From Balneolales bacterium (GTDB lineage Bacteria; Bacteroidota; Rhodothermia; Balneolales; Natronogracilivirgulaceae), in assembly GCA_007120555.1 (NCBI GenBank), contig SKNL01000046.1:1-7921 (forward strand): 7,921 nucleotides of DNA. The letters run 5' to 3'. The notes beneath the pieces are model-generated. The model saw nothing but the letters and a program-made list of their open reading frames with translations, was not told the origin of the DNA and made no database searches. Positions 1 to 5,984 of this stretch are shown piece by piece; position 1 is the first letter of the stretch; the number at the start of each line of letters is the position of its first letter. The position numbers and the translations under genes are program-made.

Positions 1-5
1 CCGCC

Positions 6-500
6 ATGACTACTTCTTCCCCAGAGATCTTTTCTGAAACCGGGCATCACCGGTTCATGCTGCAAGCCTTTCTTGAAGCTGAGAAAGCATTCGAGGCCGG
101 TGAAGTGCCGGTTGGCGCTGTCATTGTCCATAATAATCGGATTATTGGCCGGGGGCACAACCAGGTGGAACTCCTCTCGGACGCCACCGCGCACGCAGAA
201 ATGATCGCTCTGTCCGCAGCTTTTCAGCATCTGGGAGAAAAATACCTGACCGACTGCACCCTGTATGTAACGCTGGAACCCTGCCCGATGTGCGCCGGTG
301 CCCTGGTATGGGCGAAAATTGGACGCCTCATTTTTGGGGCCCAGGATGTAAAGGCTGGAGCTTGTGGAAGCATTTTCAATATCGTCCAGCACCCGGTGTT
401 GAACCACCGCATTGAAGTAATTCAAGGGGTTATGGAACAGGACTGCGAATCACTTATGCGTCTTTTTTTTGAAGGGCTTCGGGGAAAAAACAGCCCGTGA
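6..500 (+). CDS. tadA: tRNA-specific adenosine deaminase TadA
   Basis: This enzyme deaminates the wobble adenosine A34 to inosine in tRNA-Arg(ACG), letting one tRNA read several arginine codons; it acts in the cytoplasm as a zinc enzyme. The 164-residue protein shows the whole cytidine/deoxycytidylate deaminase fold signature: GEVPVGAVIV at residues 32-41, the zinc/proton-shuttle motif HAE at 63-65 (zinc ligand H63, catalytic E65), and PCPMCAGA at 92-99 (zinc ligands C93 and C96). The length is typical of bacterial TadA. The ATG lies five bases from the window edge, so its ribosome-binding site cannot be judged. An internal ATG at residue 18 is possible, but the first start gives the usual short N-terminal helix. 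It is the only plus-strand gene and converges on nadD. A run of eight T at 463-470 falls near the 3' end, but the frame stays open to the stop. A related guanine deaminase is less likely given the HAE...PCPMC context and neighbours. Confidence 0.95.
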   Translation: MTTSSPEIFSETGHHRFMLQAFLEAEKAFEAGEVPVGAVIVHNNRIIGRGHNQVELLSDATAHAEMIALSAAFQHLGEKYLTDCTLYVTLEPCPMCAGALVWAKIGRLIFGAQDVKAGACGSIFNIVQHPVLNHRIEVIQGVMEQDCESLMRLFFEGLRGKNSP

Positions 501-506
501 TTACGG
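485..506 (-). terminator. weak possible terminator after nadD
   Basis: Read on the minus strand, a short stem (CCGT/ACGG, plus-strand 503-506 and 495-498, four-base loop) is followed after four bases by six T (plus-strand A at 485-490). It lies about 50 bases past the nadD stop and overlaps the 3' end of tadA, so it would end the minus-strand transcript. The stem is only four to five base pairs and the T run is slightly displaced, so this is a weak candidate. No better hairpin-plus-T-tract is visible between the convergent genes. Confidence 0.2.
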
Positions 507-556
507 AGGTCCACGCCGATCTGCGTGAGAAATGCAAGAAGCCGCATGCGCCTCTC

Positions 557-1156
557 TTAAGGCCCAAACCCGGCAGAACCGTACAAGCCCTCCGAACGGA
601 TGTATTCCGCAACTGCCGGGTGCAGTTCTTCCGGTCCCGGTGTTTTTCCATCCGCCAGTTTTTTCCGGATGTCCGTCGAAGAGATGGCAATAGCCTCATG
701 TTCACAATAGTGCACCGTGAACGGTTCCAGTTCGGATGGACGTGTCAGCGGAACCCCCGGACGCTCCGCAACCAGCAATTCCACCTTGTGAGCAATCTTT
801 TCATAGTCATACCAGGTGGACAGTGTCTGCAATGTGTCGCCACCAATGCAAAGATAAAATGATTTGTCCGGATAACTGCTCTTCAGATAGGCAAGAGTGC
901 GGATTGTGTAATGAGGGGAAGGAATGCGCTGCTCGATATCAGACAAATGCACGCCATCCCGGTTTGCAAAAGCCAGCTCAAGCATATTCCAGCGGTCGGT
1001 GAATGATGCAAGTTCCCTGATATGCTTGTGGGGCGGCGTGGGTGTGAGGATGATCCACAGATCATCAATCAATTCGCTGTTCAGAAAAGATGAAACCATT
1101 TTTTCGTGACCGCGATGAACCGGATTAAAACTTCCTAAAAAGAGTCCGGTACCCAT
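557..1156 (-). CDS. nadD: nicotinate-nucleotide adenylyltransferase NadD
   Basis: NadD joins nicotinate mononucleotide and ATP to form deamido-NAD, a step in NAD synthesis in the cytoplasm. The 199-residue protein has the nucleotidyltransferase signature at the N-terminus (GSFNPVHRGH, residues 8-17, the class I HxGH motif), PPHK at 41-44, the GGD...W block (105-107 and W115) that contacts the nicotinate nucleotide, and the C-terminal SSTDIR motif at 159-164, equivalent to the family's SxTxIR ATP-binding motif. The length matches bacterial NadD. The ATG is three bases after the bamD stop (TAG GGG ATG), which suggests translational coupling, and a run of G precedes the start. It is the last gene of the minus-strand series and converges on tadA. 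Pantetheine-phosphate adenylyltransferase (CoaD) shares the fold but is shorter and lacks this C-terminal arrangement. Confidence 0.95.
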   Translation of the reverse strand: MGTGLFLGSFNPVHRGHEKMVSSFLNSELIDDLWIILTPTPPHKHIRELASFTDRWNMLELAFANRDGVHLSDIEQRIPSPHYTIRTLAYLKSSYPDKSFYLCIGGDTLQTLSTWYDYEKIAHKVELLVAERPGVPLTRPSELEPFTVHYCEHEAIAISSTDIRKKLADGKTPGPEELHPAVAEYIRSEGLYGSAGFGP

Positions 1157-1159
1157 CCC

Positions 1160-1981
1160 CTATCGTTCTGCAGTGACCCTGGAAACCCTGGCAAGGCCAT
1201 CAAGAGCCCTGTCGTGGTATTGTTCCGCCAAATCCCTGTTATCGCCTCTTGGGAAAATCTGGAGGTACTGCTGATAACTTTCAACCGCTTTCTCAAAACG
1301 CTCCTGTTGCCGGGCCTCGACACTGTTTTCCGCATAGTAAACATAGGCCAGTATCTGGTTGACCAGCGCTTTCTCCGCCCAGGAACTGCCCGGATACCGC
1401 TCAACCGTTAACCCGTAGTAGATGGCAGCAGATCGATATTCACGGACACGCATATACATCTCAGCAGCATGGAATTTCTTTTTGGCCAGTTTGTCCCGCA
1501 GTTCATCCATGTACGTCTGGGCATCCCGGGCCCGTTCCGTGCCGGGATAGCGCGTCACAAATAACTGAAAACGATCAAGGGCATTATAGGATTCCGTCTG
1601 GTCCAGGTTGAATCGCGGACTGAGCCTGTAGTGGGAATAGGCTTCCATGAACTCCGCTTCCTTTCTCCGCTCATCACGACTGTAGTTTCTTGCAAACCGC
1701 CGGAACTCACTTGCAGCCGAGAGGTAGGAACGATTGTGGAAATGGCTCTTTGCCAGATAGAACTGCGCATCCGCCGCAAATTCCGTGCCTCTGCCCATGG
1801 CGAGAATCGTTTCAAAAGATCGGACGGCATGGGAATAACGCTCCCGCTCAAATTGACTCATGGCCTTTTCAAAGGCCACATCAATGGTGTCGCCCGGACG
1901 GATGTCCCGGCTGGACCGGCAGCCGGCCGCAAGCACTATGAGAAGTAAAAGAAGTGCAATACTTTTTGTTGTTTTCAGCAT
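1160..1981 (-). CDS. bamD: outer-membrane assembly lipoprotein BamD (YfiO-like)
   Basis: This is the lipoprotein subunit of the BAM complex, which folds and inserts beta-barrel proteins into the outer membrane; BamD is anchored to the inner leaflet facing the periplasm. The 273-residue product begins with a type II signal peptide: positively charged start (K3, K6), a Leu-rich core at 8-17 and the lipobox LAAGC with lipidated C21. The mature part is alpha-helical with repeated TPR-like units. Recognisable blocks are FEKAMSQFERERYSHAVRSF (about 37-56), the AQFYLAKSHFHNRSYLSAASEFRRF segment in the next repeat, and ERYPGSSWAEKA further on, as in the YfiO/BamD family. No clear Shine-Dalgarno precedes the ATG; the leader is A-rich (AAAAAATCCAT). 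It begins 31 bases after the prenyl synthase stop and ends three bases before nadD. A generic TPR lipoprotein is the alternative, but lipobox, length and repeat pattern fit BamD well. Confidence 0.87.
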   Translation of the reverse strand: MLKTTKSIALLLLLIVLAAGCRSSRDIRPGDTIDVAFEKAMSQFERERYSHAVRSFETILAMGRGTEFAADAQFYLAKSHFHNRSYLSAASEFRRFARNYSRDERRKEAEFMEAYSHYRLSPRFNLDQTESYNALDRFQLFVTRYPGTERARDAQTYMDELRDKLAKKKFHAAEMYMRVREYRSAAIYYGLTVERYPGSSWAEKALVNQILAYVYYAENSVEARQQERFEKAVESYQQYLQIFPRGDNRDLAEQYHDRALDGLARVSRVTAER

Positions 1982-2012
1982 ATGGATTTTTTGTTACACT
2001 TTTAATGTACCC

Positions 2013-3008
2013 TCATTTATCTCGTACCTTTAACTTGTCAAGAAGCAATTTTATTTCCTCACGGTACGCAGATTCTTCAAACAGAGCCAGTTTTTGTGAC
2101 GCATTGTCATAATGCTCTTTTATAGCCCGCACAGCATCGTCTATGACCCCCAGATCATGGTAGATACGTATGGCCCTGAGAACCTCGGATTCACCGGCAG
2201 CGCCACTGCCAAGGATCTGCCTGAGCAACAGACGATCCGTATCGTCAGCTCGTTCCAGTGCCCGTATCGTCAGCCATGTTTTTTTCCCTTCGATGATATC
2301 GCCACCCACTTTCTTGCCGAATTTCGAGGTATCGCCGACAGCATCAAGCAGATCATCCTGAATCTGGAACGCGAGTCCGGCATGCTCGCCGATCTCACCG
2401 CAATCAGCGACGATATCTTCGTCTGCACCTGCTGTCAGAGCCCCCAATTCCATGGAACAACGAAGCAAAGCGGCTGTCTTGGCACCTATCATTTCCAGGT
2501 ACTCGGGCAGGGCAACCTCGTCGCGGCGCTCAAAATCCATGTCCATGGCCTGACCGTCACAGACAATACGAATGGCCTCCAGAAAACGCTGCATAAGCCG
2601 GGTGTTGACGGCATCGGAAAGACCCGCATGTGCACCCTGGACAGCAAGCTGCTCTAAGGCCAGTACAAAAAGGACGTCGCCTGAGAGGATCGCCGTAGCG
2701 TCATCCCATTTTTCATGCACCGTTGCCATGCCGCGCCTAGTATCCGCATTGTCCATGATGTCATCATGGAGCAGTGTGAAGTTGTGCAGCATTTCAACAG
2801 CCCGTGCGGCAGGTATGGCATCTTCGGGTTTTCCCCCGCAGAGTCCTGCCGTGAGCAACAGCAGGCGCGGACGCAGCCGCTTCCCTCCCTTGCCCATCAC
2901 ATAACGCACCGGATCGTACAGAGAAGCCGGCTCAGCCGGTATGGGCAGCAAATGGAAGGCAGATTCAAGAACGGCGTCAAGGTGTTTTCGGAGGTCTTGC
3001 AAAATCAT
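2013..3008 (-). CDS. trans-prenyl diphosphate synthase (probably GGPP-type)
   Basis: It condenses IPP onto allylic diphosphates to make a linear all-trans prenyl diphosphate in the cytoplasm. The 331-residue protein has all family landmarks: GGKRLRPR (41-48), first Asp-rich motif DDIMD (82-86) followed by R91/R92, GQ at 152-153, KT at 177-178, and second Asp-rich motif FQIQDDLLD (214-222). The first motif is DDxxD without the two-residue insertion typical of bacterial farnesyl diphosphate synthases, and the fifth residue upstream is F77 (HNFTLLHDD). By the known chain-length rule, an aromatic there stops elongation at about C20, so a GGPP-type product is inferred; octaprenyl-type enzymes usually carry a small residue. 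It lies 52 bases after the type 2 IPP isomerase, which supplies its substrates, so a carotenoid, quinone or lipid precursor role is likely. A Bacteroidetes-like -7 element sits just upstream. The exact product length cannot be fixed from sequence. Confidence 0.92.
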   Translation of the reverse strand: MILQDLRKHLDAVLESAFHLLPIPAEPASLYDPVRYVMGKGGKRLRPRLLLLTAGLCGGKPEDAIPAARAVEMLHNFTLLHDDIMDNADTRRGMATVHEKWDDATAILSGDVLFVLALEQLAVQGAHAGLSDAVNTRLMQRFLEAIRIVCDGQAMDMDFERRDEVALPEYLEMIGAKTAALLRCSMELGALTAGADEDIVADCGEIGEHAGLAFQIQDDLLDAVGDTSKFGKKVGGDIIEGKKTWLTIRALERADDTDRLLLRQILGSGAAGESEVLRAIRIYHDLGVIDDAVRAIKEHYDNASQKLALFEESAYREEIKLLLDKLKVRDK

Positions 3009-3036
3009 GCAGATTCAGGGTGAGGGTTTCGGGGAG

Positions 3037-3044
3037 CAAATATA
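3037..3044 (-). promoter_or_regulatory. candidate Bacteroidetes-type -7 promoter element upstream of prenyl synthase
   Basis: Read on the minus strand, this octamer is TATATTTG, an exact match to the TAnnTTTG -7 consensus of Bacteroidetes primary sigma factors. It lies in the 52-base gap between the isomerase stop and the prenyl synthase ATG at 3008. A start site about seven bases downstream would leave a 5' leader of roughly 20 bases. No clear TTTG -33 element is seen about 19 bases upstream, so it is only half supported. If real, the prenyl synthase-bamD-nadD segment can be transcribed independently of the isomerase. Confidence 0.35.
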
Positions 3045-3060
3045 CAAAAAAGATTGAGTA

Positions 3061-4086
3061 TCAGCGACCCTGAACCCTCCGAAGATGGATCATATCCAGA
3101 TCTGTGGGACGTTCACATCCCAAAAGGCACAAAATCGTACGAAAATCCTCCTCCCACTGGCGGAACATGGCTTCCAGGCCGTCATAACCTCCATCCCGGA
3201 TGGCTTTGATCACCGGCTGTGCAGTCGCAGCCATCACGGCACCCAGACAAAGGCTTTTGGCGATGTCGACACTGCTGCGGATCCCGCCCGATGCAACAAG
3301 CTCACACCTGTCATGCACCAGCTCCCGCGATGCCAGCAAACATTCCACGGTGGGTATGCCCCAATCGTCGGTGAAATGACGCTCCGGGTCGCCATTGCGG
3401 ATATTCTCAACTTTTCCCCAGCTCGTTCCGCCTGCTCCGGCAACATCAAAAGCGGACACCCCACAATCGATCAGCTGGGATATTACACTCTCGGAAAGCC
3501 CGGCTCCTGTTTCTTTGACGATAACCGGAACCTGCACATCATTGACCAGTGAGCGTATTCCCTCCCTGATCCCGCTGAACCTGCGATCGCCCTGTTTCTG
3601 ACGCAGCTCTTGCAGCGGATTCAGGTGAACGATAACCGCATCGGCCCGGATGGTGTCGACCAGCAGGTCGATCTGCGCTTTTTCCATTCCGCCGGCAAGC
3701 TGCGCCCCGCCGATGTTTGCCGCGATGAATGCCGATGGCGCCTCCTTGCGTACAATGGAAAAACTGTTTCGGGTGGATGGGTCCTCGAGCATGGCACGCT
3801 GGCTGCCCACTCCAAAGGGCAGGTTGCAGCGTTCACAGAATGCCGCGATAACGGCATTGACAGGGGTTGCCTCATGATGCCCCCCGGTCATGGAAGAAAT
3901 GAACAGCGGGAAACTGAACCACCGGTTCAGGAAACGGCTTTCGCAGGTGATTTCGTCAAAATTCACCTCGGGGAGCGCATCGTGTATGAAGTCGTATCGC
4001 TCAAATCCGGTTGTCTTTTCGTATCCGGCACCGCCGGCAGCTGTTATATCCAGATGATCTTTTTTGCGTTTGCCTATTTCGTCCAT
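3061..4086 (-). CDS. fni: type 2 isopentenyl-diphosphate delta-isomerase (FMN-dependent)
   Basis: It interconverts isopentenyl and dimethylallyl diphosphate using reduced FMN and a divalent metal; cytoplasmic. With the start chosen here the protein has 341 residues. Motifs in order are RKKDH (7-11, substrate phosphate binding), FISSMTGG (62-69), GVGSQRAML (92-100), ANIGGAQL (123-130), HLNPLQE (154-160, Q159/E160 at the metal/substrate site), VIVKETGAG (188-196, FMN-contacting K191), DVAGAGGTSW (214-223), and SGGIRSS (266-272, FMN phosphate site). I chose the ATG at 4086 because family members place RKxDH within about ten residues of the N-terminus and because a GAGGAA ribosome-binding site lies upstream. 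The frame stays open to an ATG at 4197 (378 residues), but that start has no Shine-Dalgarno and the added residues look unlike the family. The prenyl synthase follows directly, so the pair likely feeds polyprenyl synthesis. Not the unrelated Nudix type 1 isomerase. Confidence 0.95.
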   Translation of the reverse strand: MDEIGKRKKDHLDITAAGGAGYEKTTGFERYDFIHDALPEVNFDEITCESRFLNRWFSFPLFISSMTGGHHEATPVNAVIAAFCERCNLPFGVGSQRAMLEDPSTRNSFSIVRKEAPSAFIAANIGGAQLAGGMEKAQIDLLVDTIRADAVIVHLNPLQELRQKQGDRRFSGIREGIRSLVNDVQVPVIVKETGAGLSESVISQLIDCGVSAFDVAGAGGTSWGKVENIRNGDPERHFTDDWGIPTVECLLASRELVHDRCELVASGGIRSSVDIAKSLCLGAVMAATAQPVIKAIRDGGYDGLEAMFRQWEEDFRTILCLLGCERPTDLDMIHLRRVQGR

Positions 4087-4098
4087 TACGGTCGCTTG

Positions 4099-4104
4099 TT
4101 CCTC
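4099..4104 (-). promoter_or_regulatory. ribosome-binding site supporting the inner fni start
   Basis: Read on the minus strand this is GAGGAA, twelve bases before the ATG at 4086. It is one of the few purine-rich Shine-Dalgarno-like sequences in the window, although the spacing is a little long. Together with the position of the RKKDH motif it favours the inner start over the ATG at 4197. Confidence 0.45.
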
Positions 4105-4121
4105 GTTGGATGGTAAACATG

Positions 4122-4139
4122 TTCGCCGGATCCGGTGAA
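4122..4139. repeat. 18-base near-palindrome in the fni leader
   Basis: The arms TTCGCCGGA and TCCGGTGAA are complementary except for one G/T position, giving eight matched pairs of nine around a central AT. It lies 36 to 53 bases upstream of the preferred fni start, where an operator or an mRNA hairpin could act. If the longer fni frame is translated it would be coding sequence instead. Confidence 0.35.
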
Positions 4140-4159
4140 TCGTCCCCTCATCTCCGGTT

Positions 4160-4174
4160 GCCGTCATGGCCATT
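4160..4174. repeat. 15-base direct repeat, copy 1
   Basis: GCCGTCATGGCCATT occurs here and again, identically and in the same orientation, at 4274-4288, 114 bases away. Both copies lie in the spacer between the DUF2480 gene and the preferred fni start. Copy 1 overlaps the possible N-terminal extension of fni. On the minus strand each copy contains ATGGCCATGACGGC. Confidence 0.6.
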
Positions 4175-4264
4175 GCACTTCGTGACCTTCGGTTCATGCG
4201 CTTATAATTTCTGTTCCAATAGGTCAGATAGAATATCCATGACGATAAGAATCATGCTTCTTTG

Positions 4265-4280
4265 TGACGGAGAGCCGTCA
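4265..4280. repeat. perfect hairpin in the DUF2480-fni spacer
   Basis: TGACGG (4265-4270) and CCGTCA (4275-4280) form a perfect six-pair stem with the four-base loop AGAG. It overlaps the second copy of the direct repeat. It lies about 50 bases past the DUF2480 stop, but no T-tract follows on the minus strand (CAAAGAAG), so it is not a convincing intrinsic terminator. It could be a processing or regulatory hairpin. Confidence 0.4.
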
Positions 4281-4288
4281 TGGCCATT
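4274..4288. repeat. 15-base direct repeat, copy 2
   Basis: This is the second copy of GCCGTCATGGCCATT, identical to 4160-4174. Here its first seven bases form one arm of the hairpin at 4265-4280, which copy 1 does not do. The flanking bases of the two copies differ, so the repeat ends sharply. Confidence 0.6.
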
Positions 4289-4328
4289 TCATTTTGCTGC
4301 GCGTGGAAAAACACGGTACCCCGGGTTG

Positions 4329-4853
4329 CTATGCTTCCCGGGAAGCGCGATATACCGGTACAAAAGAGCAAGCTTCCCCGTACATCAGACGCTCAACATA
4401 AGGTAACAGTTTCTGAGTAGCATATAAATAGGCAGAAGGCGGCACTTCCACATCGGCACACCCTTTCAAAAGCACGCGCTTTCCCCGGTATCGGGACCAG
4501 TCCTCGGCGTCCATCCCATTTCGGAACCGCTCGAATGCAACATGCTCCGGTATTCCGAAAACAACATTTTTTGCGTGACCGTGGGCATGGGCCGCTACCA
4601 GCATGTAAGCCCACGAAGCGATAATGGCATCCGTTGAGCAAAAAACGGCTACGGTCTTTCCGGTATACGGGCTCCAGTCATGTTCTGCCAAAGTCTGCCG
4701 GAATTCCTTTTCGCGAAGGAGCAGCTCCATATGCAGATACTCCTTGAGATCGAAGGGCTCAATCCCTTCCGGGGAATACCAATGCTGAAGATCCAGGGTA
4801 ATGAGGCCGGATCTGGCAACCTTGTTTTCAATTTCGCTATGCTGCTCGGCCAT
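4329..4853 (-). CDS. DUF2480 family protein in the Suf cluster
   Basis: I recognise this as a DUF2480 protein, a family of unknown biochemical function found mainly in Bacteroidota and relatives; a role in Fe-S cluster assembly is inferred only from its position after the Suf genes. The 174-residue protein opens with the family block IENKVARSGLITLDL (8-22), followed by LREKEFRQTLAEHDWSPYTGK (46-66), VAVFCSTDAIIASWAYML (68-85), GKRVLLKGCADVEVPPSAY (124-142) and GEACSFVPVY (159-168). It has no signal peptide or clear membrane helix, so it is probably cytosolic. Its only cysteines are C72, C132 and C162, each inside a conserved-looking block, and H89, H91 and H93 form a histidine cluster. I chose the ATG at 4853 because homology begins seven residues later. 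A GTG at 4958, three bases after the sufA stop, would add a Ser/Gly-rich 35-residue leader and couple the genes tightly. Neither start has a good Shine-Dalgarno. Confidence 0.82.
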   Translation of the reverse strand: MAEQHSEIENKVARSGLITLDLQHWYSPEGIEPFDLKEYLHMELLLREKEFRQTLAEHDWSPYTGKTVAVFCSTDAIIASWAYMLVAAHAHGHAKNVVFGIPEHVAFERFRNGMDAEDWSRYRGKRVLLKGCADVEVPPSAYLYATQKLLPYVERLMYGEACSFVPVYRASREA

Positions 4854-4961
4854 GGAATTTTGCTGAATGGACAATGAAGAGCTGATACTGCCTGCATCTG
4901 AATAACTGACAACACCACTGCCGTCATATTTGCCGATACAATTGCCAGCTTCTGGCACTGT

Positions 4962-5303
4962 TCAGACTGAGAACGACTCGCCGCACGAACAGGTTCGGCT
5001 GGCATTCGGGTTAATGAAGTGAAATCCCTTTCCCTGCAACCCGTCGGAGTAATCAAGCTGTGTACCCGCCAGGTAAAGGAAACTGCGCATGTCAATGACT
5101 ACCTTGAGGCCGTTCACTTCAAACTCCTGATCCTTTTTCTCTTCCGACACCCCTTTTGCGTCAAAATCAAGCTGATAGGATAGCCCGGAGCAACCGCCAC
5201 CGACCACACCGATGCGTAATGCCGTGCTATCGCCAGCCCCTTCCGTGCTGCGAATTTCATTGATTCGTTTGAGTGCTTTTTCAGAAATACTGATTGCTGC
5301 CAT
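4962..5303 (-). CDS. sufA: A-type iron-sulfur cluster carrier (SufA/IscA/ErpA-like)
   Basis: A-type proteins accept an Fe-S cluster or iron from the assembly scaffold and deliver it to apoproteins in the cytoplasm. The 113-residue protein is the usual size and has the three ligand cysteines of the HesB/IscA fold: C38 in GGGCSGLSYQLDF (35-47) and the C-terminal pair C105 and C107 in CSCGESF (105-111). The N-terminal ISEKALKRI block is also typical. The ATG at 5303 has a weak AGAGG sequence about a dozen bases upstream. It lies 89 bases after nfu and is followed at once by the DUF2480 reading frame. Context points to a Suf role, but sequence alone does not separate SufA from ErpA or IscA, so the symbol is provisional. 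Confidence 0.9.
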   Translation of the reverse strand: MAAISISEKALKRINEIRSTEGAGDSTALRIGVVGGGCSGLSYQLDFDAKGVSEEKKDQEFEVNGLKVVIDMRSFLYLAGTQLDYSDGLQGKGFHFINPNASRTCSCGESFSV

Positions 5304-5392
5304 ATTTTACTGATACCTCTGGAATATGCAGGATGACGCCGGAACGGTACGGACCGATGTTACTAACCTTTTTAAGCGTAATCCTTCAAGTC

Positions 5393-5947
5393 CTATACAG
5401 ATTGGATGCGTATGTTGGGATCGACACGTTTGGCCATGCTCTCAATGGCATAAAGCGTTCCGGTGGTGGCGGTCGGACAGGTACCGCAGGCACCCTGATA
5501 ATGCACTTTCAGCACATCGTTCTCAAGGCTGACGACTTTGAGTCCGCCCCCATCGGCCAGCAGATACGGCCGCACCTGTTCATCAAGCATCTTGTTGATC
5601 TCAACCAGCCTCGGATCATCCGATTGCCTGGCCTCCTCGCTTATATTTACGTTGGGATCATCGGTCTCCAGATGATCCACCGCCTCCGCTTCGCGTATCG
5701 GAGGTGCCAGCTGCCGAAGTAAGGTGTTCCAGTCTATCCCACCATCCTGGGTAATGGTTATGTATCGATCGACATAGTAAACCGAGATTACATGAGGAAT
5801 GTTGAACAGCTCGGTCGCAAAAGGATCGGCCGTAGCTTCCTCCGGTGATTCATAGGAGCGGGTGACACCATTGGAAATGGGCTCCCTGAGCACAAATCGC
5901 ATGGCGTCCGGATTCGGTGTTCTTTCGATTTCGGCTATTTTTGGCAT
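5393..5947 (-). CDS. Nfu-type Fe-S carrier with Nfu_N and NifU C-terminal domains
   Basis: Nfu proteins hold an Fe-S cluster between two subunits and pass it to target enzymes. The 184-residue product has two parts. An N-terminal Nfu_N domain (about 1-85) includes IERTPNPDAMRFVL (7-20), FNIPHVISVYY and the DRYITIT strand. A C-terminal NifU-like domain (about 112-184) carries LLADGGGLKVV and the cluster motif GACGTCPTATTG with C154 and C157. Between them lies a Glu/Asp-rich linker. This two-domain layout is that of bacterial and mitochondrial Nfu rather than full-length NifU. The ATG at 5947 follows an A-rich leader without Shine-Dalgarno. It is separated from sufU by 127 bases with inverted repeats, and from the A-type carrier by 89 bases in which I see no clear promoter or terminator, so it may have its own promoter. 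Confidence 0.92.
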   Translation of the reverse strand: MPKIAEIERTPNPDAMRFVLREPISNGVTRSYESPEEATADPFATELFNIPHVISVYYVDRYITITQDGGIDWNTLLRQLAPPIREAEAVDHLETDDPNVNISEEARQSDDPRLVEINKMLDEQVRPYLLADGGGLKVVSLENDVLKVHYQGACGTCPTATTGTLYAIESMAKRVDPNIRIQSV

Positions 5948-5984
5948 AACATCAATTTTTCAGTGTTCTTTTCTTTTCAGGATG

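Noticed and set aside
463..470. Run of eight T inside tadA, considered as a slippage or frameshift site
   Set aside because: The frame is intact through it and the protein has normal family length; no second product is suggested.
512..527. CACGC/GCGTG hairpin between the convergent tadA and nadD stops, considered as a bidirectional terminator
   Set aside because: Only five pairs and no T-tract on either side.
497..862. Plus-strand open frame of 121 codons after tadA
   Set aside because: Overlaps the tadA stop and is antisense to nadD, whose motifs are intact.
2112..2657. Plus-strand open frame of 181 codons opposite the prenyl synthase
   Set aside because: It is fully antisense to a gene with all family motifs, and its product shows no recognisable domain; a shadow of the codon pattern.
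2752..2770. Perfect 19-base inverted repeat centred on 2761
   Set aside because: It falls exactly on the codons of the prenyl synthase DDIMD motif, so protein constraint (GAT/GAC, ATC, ATG) explains it.
3610..4116. Plus-strand open frame of 168 codons opposite fni
   Set aside because: Antisense to strongly conserved isomerase sequence, with no domain recognised.
4202..4255. Seventeen-residue open frame (MILIVMDILSDLLEQKL) on the minus strand in the DUF2480-fni spacer
   Set aside because: A leader peptide is conceivable, but there is only a weak AAGAAG upstream, no regulatory codon run and no attenuator pair; frames this short occur by chance.
4649..5095. Minus-strand open frame of 148 codons across the sufA-DUF2480 junction
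   Set aside because: Out of frame with both conserved proteins it overlaps; no family resemblance.
5304..5392. 89-base nfu-sufA gap, checked for promoter, hairpin or small RNA
   Set aside because: Only a four-pair CGGT/ACCG stem and no TAnnTTTG match; nothing supportable.
5294..5722. Plus-strand open frame of 142 codons opposite nfu
   Set aside because: Covers the NifU-like domain of nfu in antisense; no recognisable motif.
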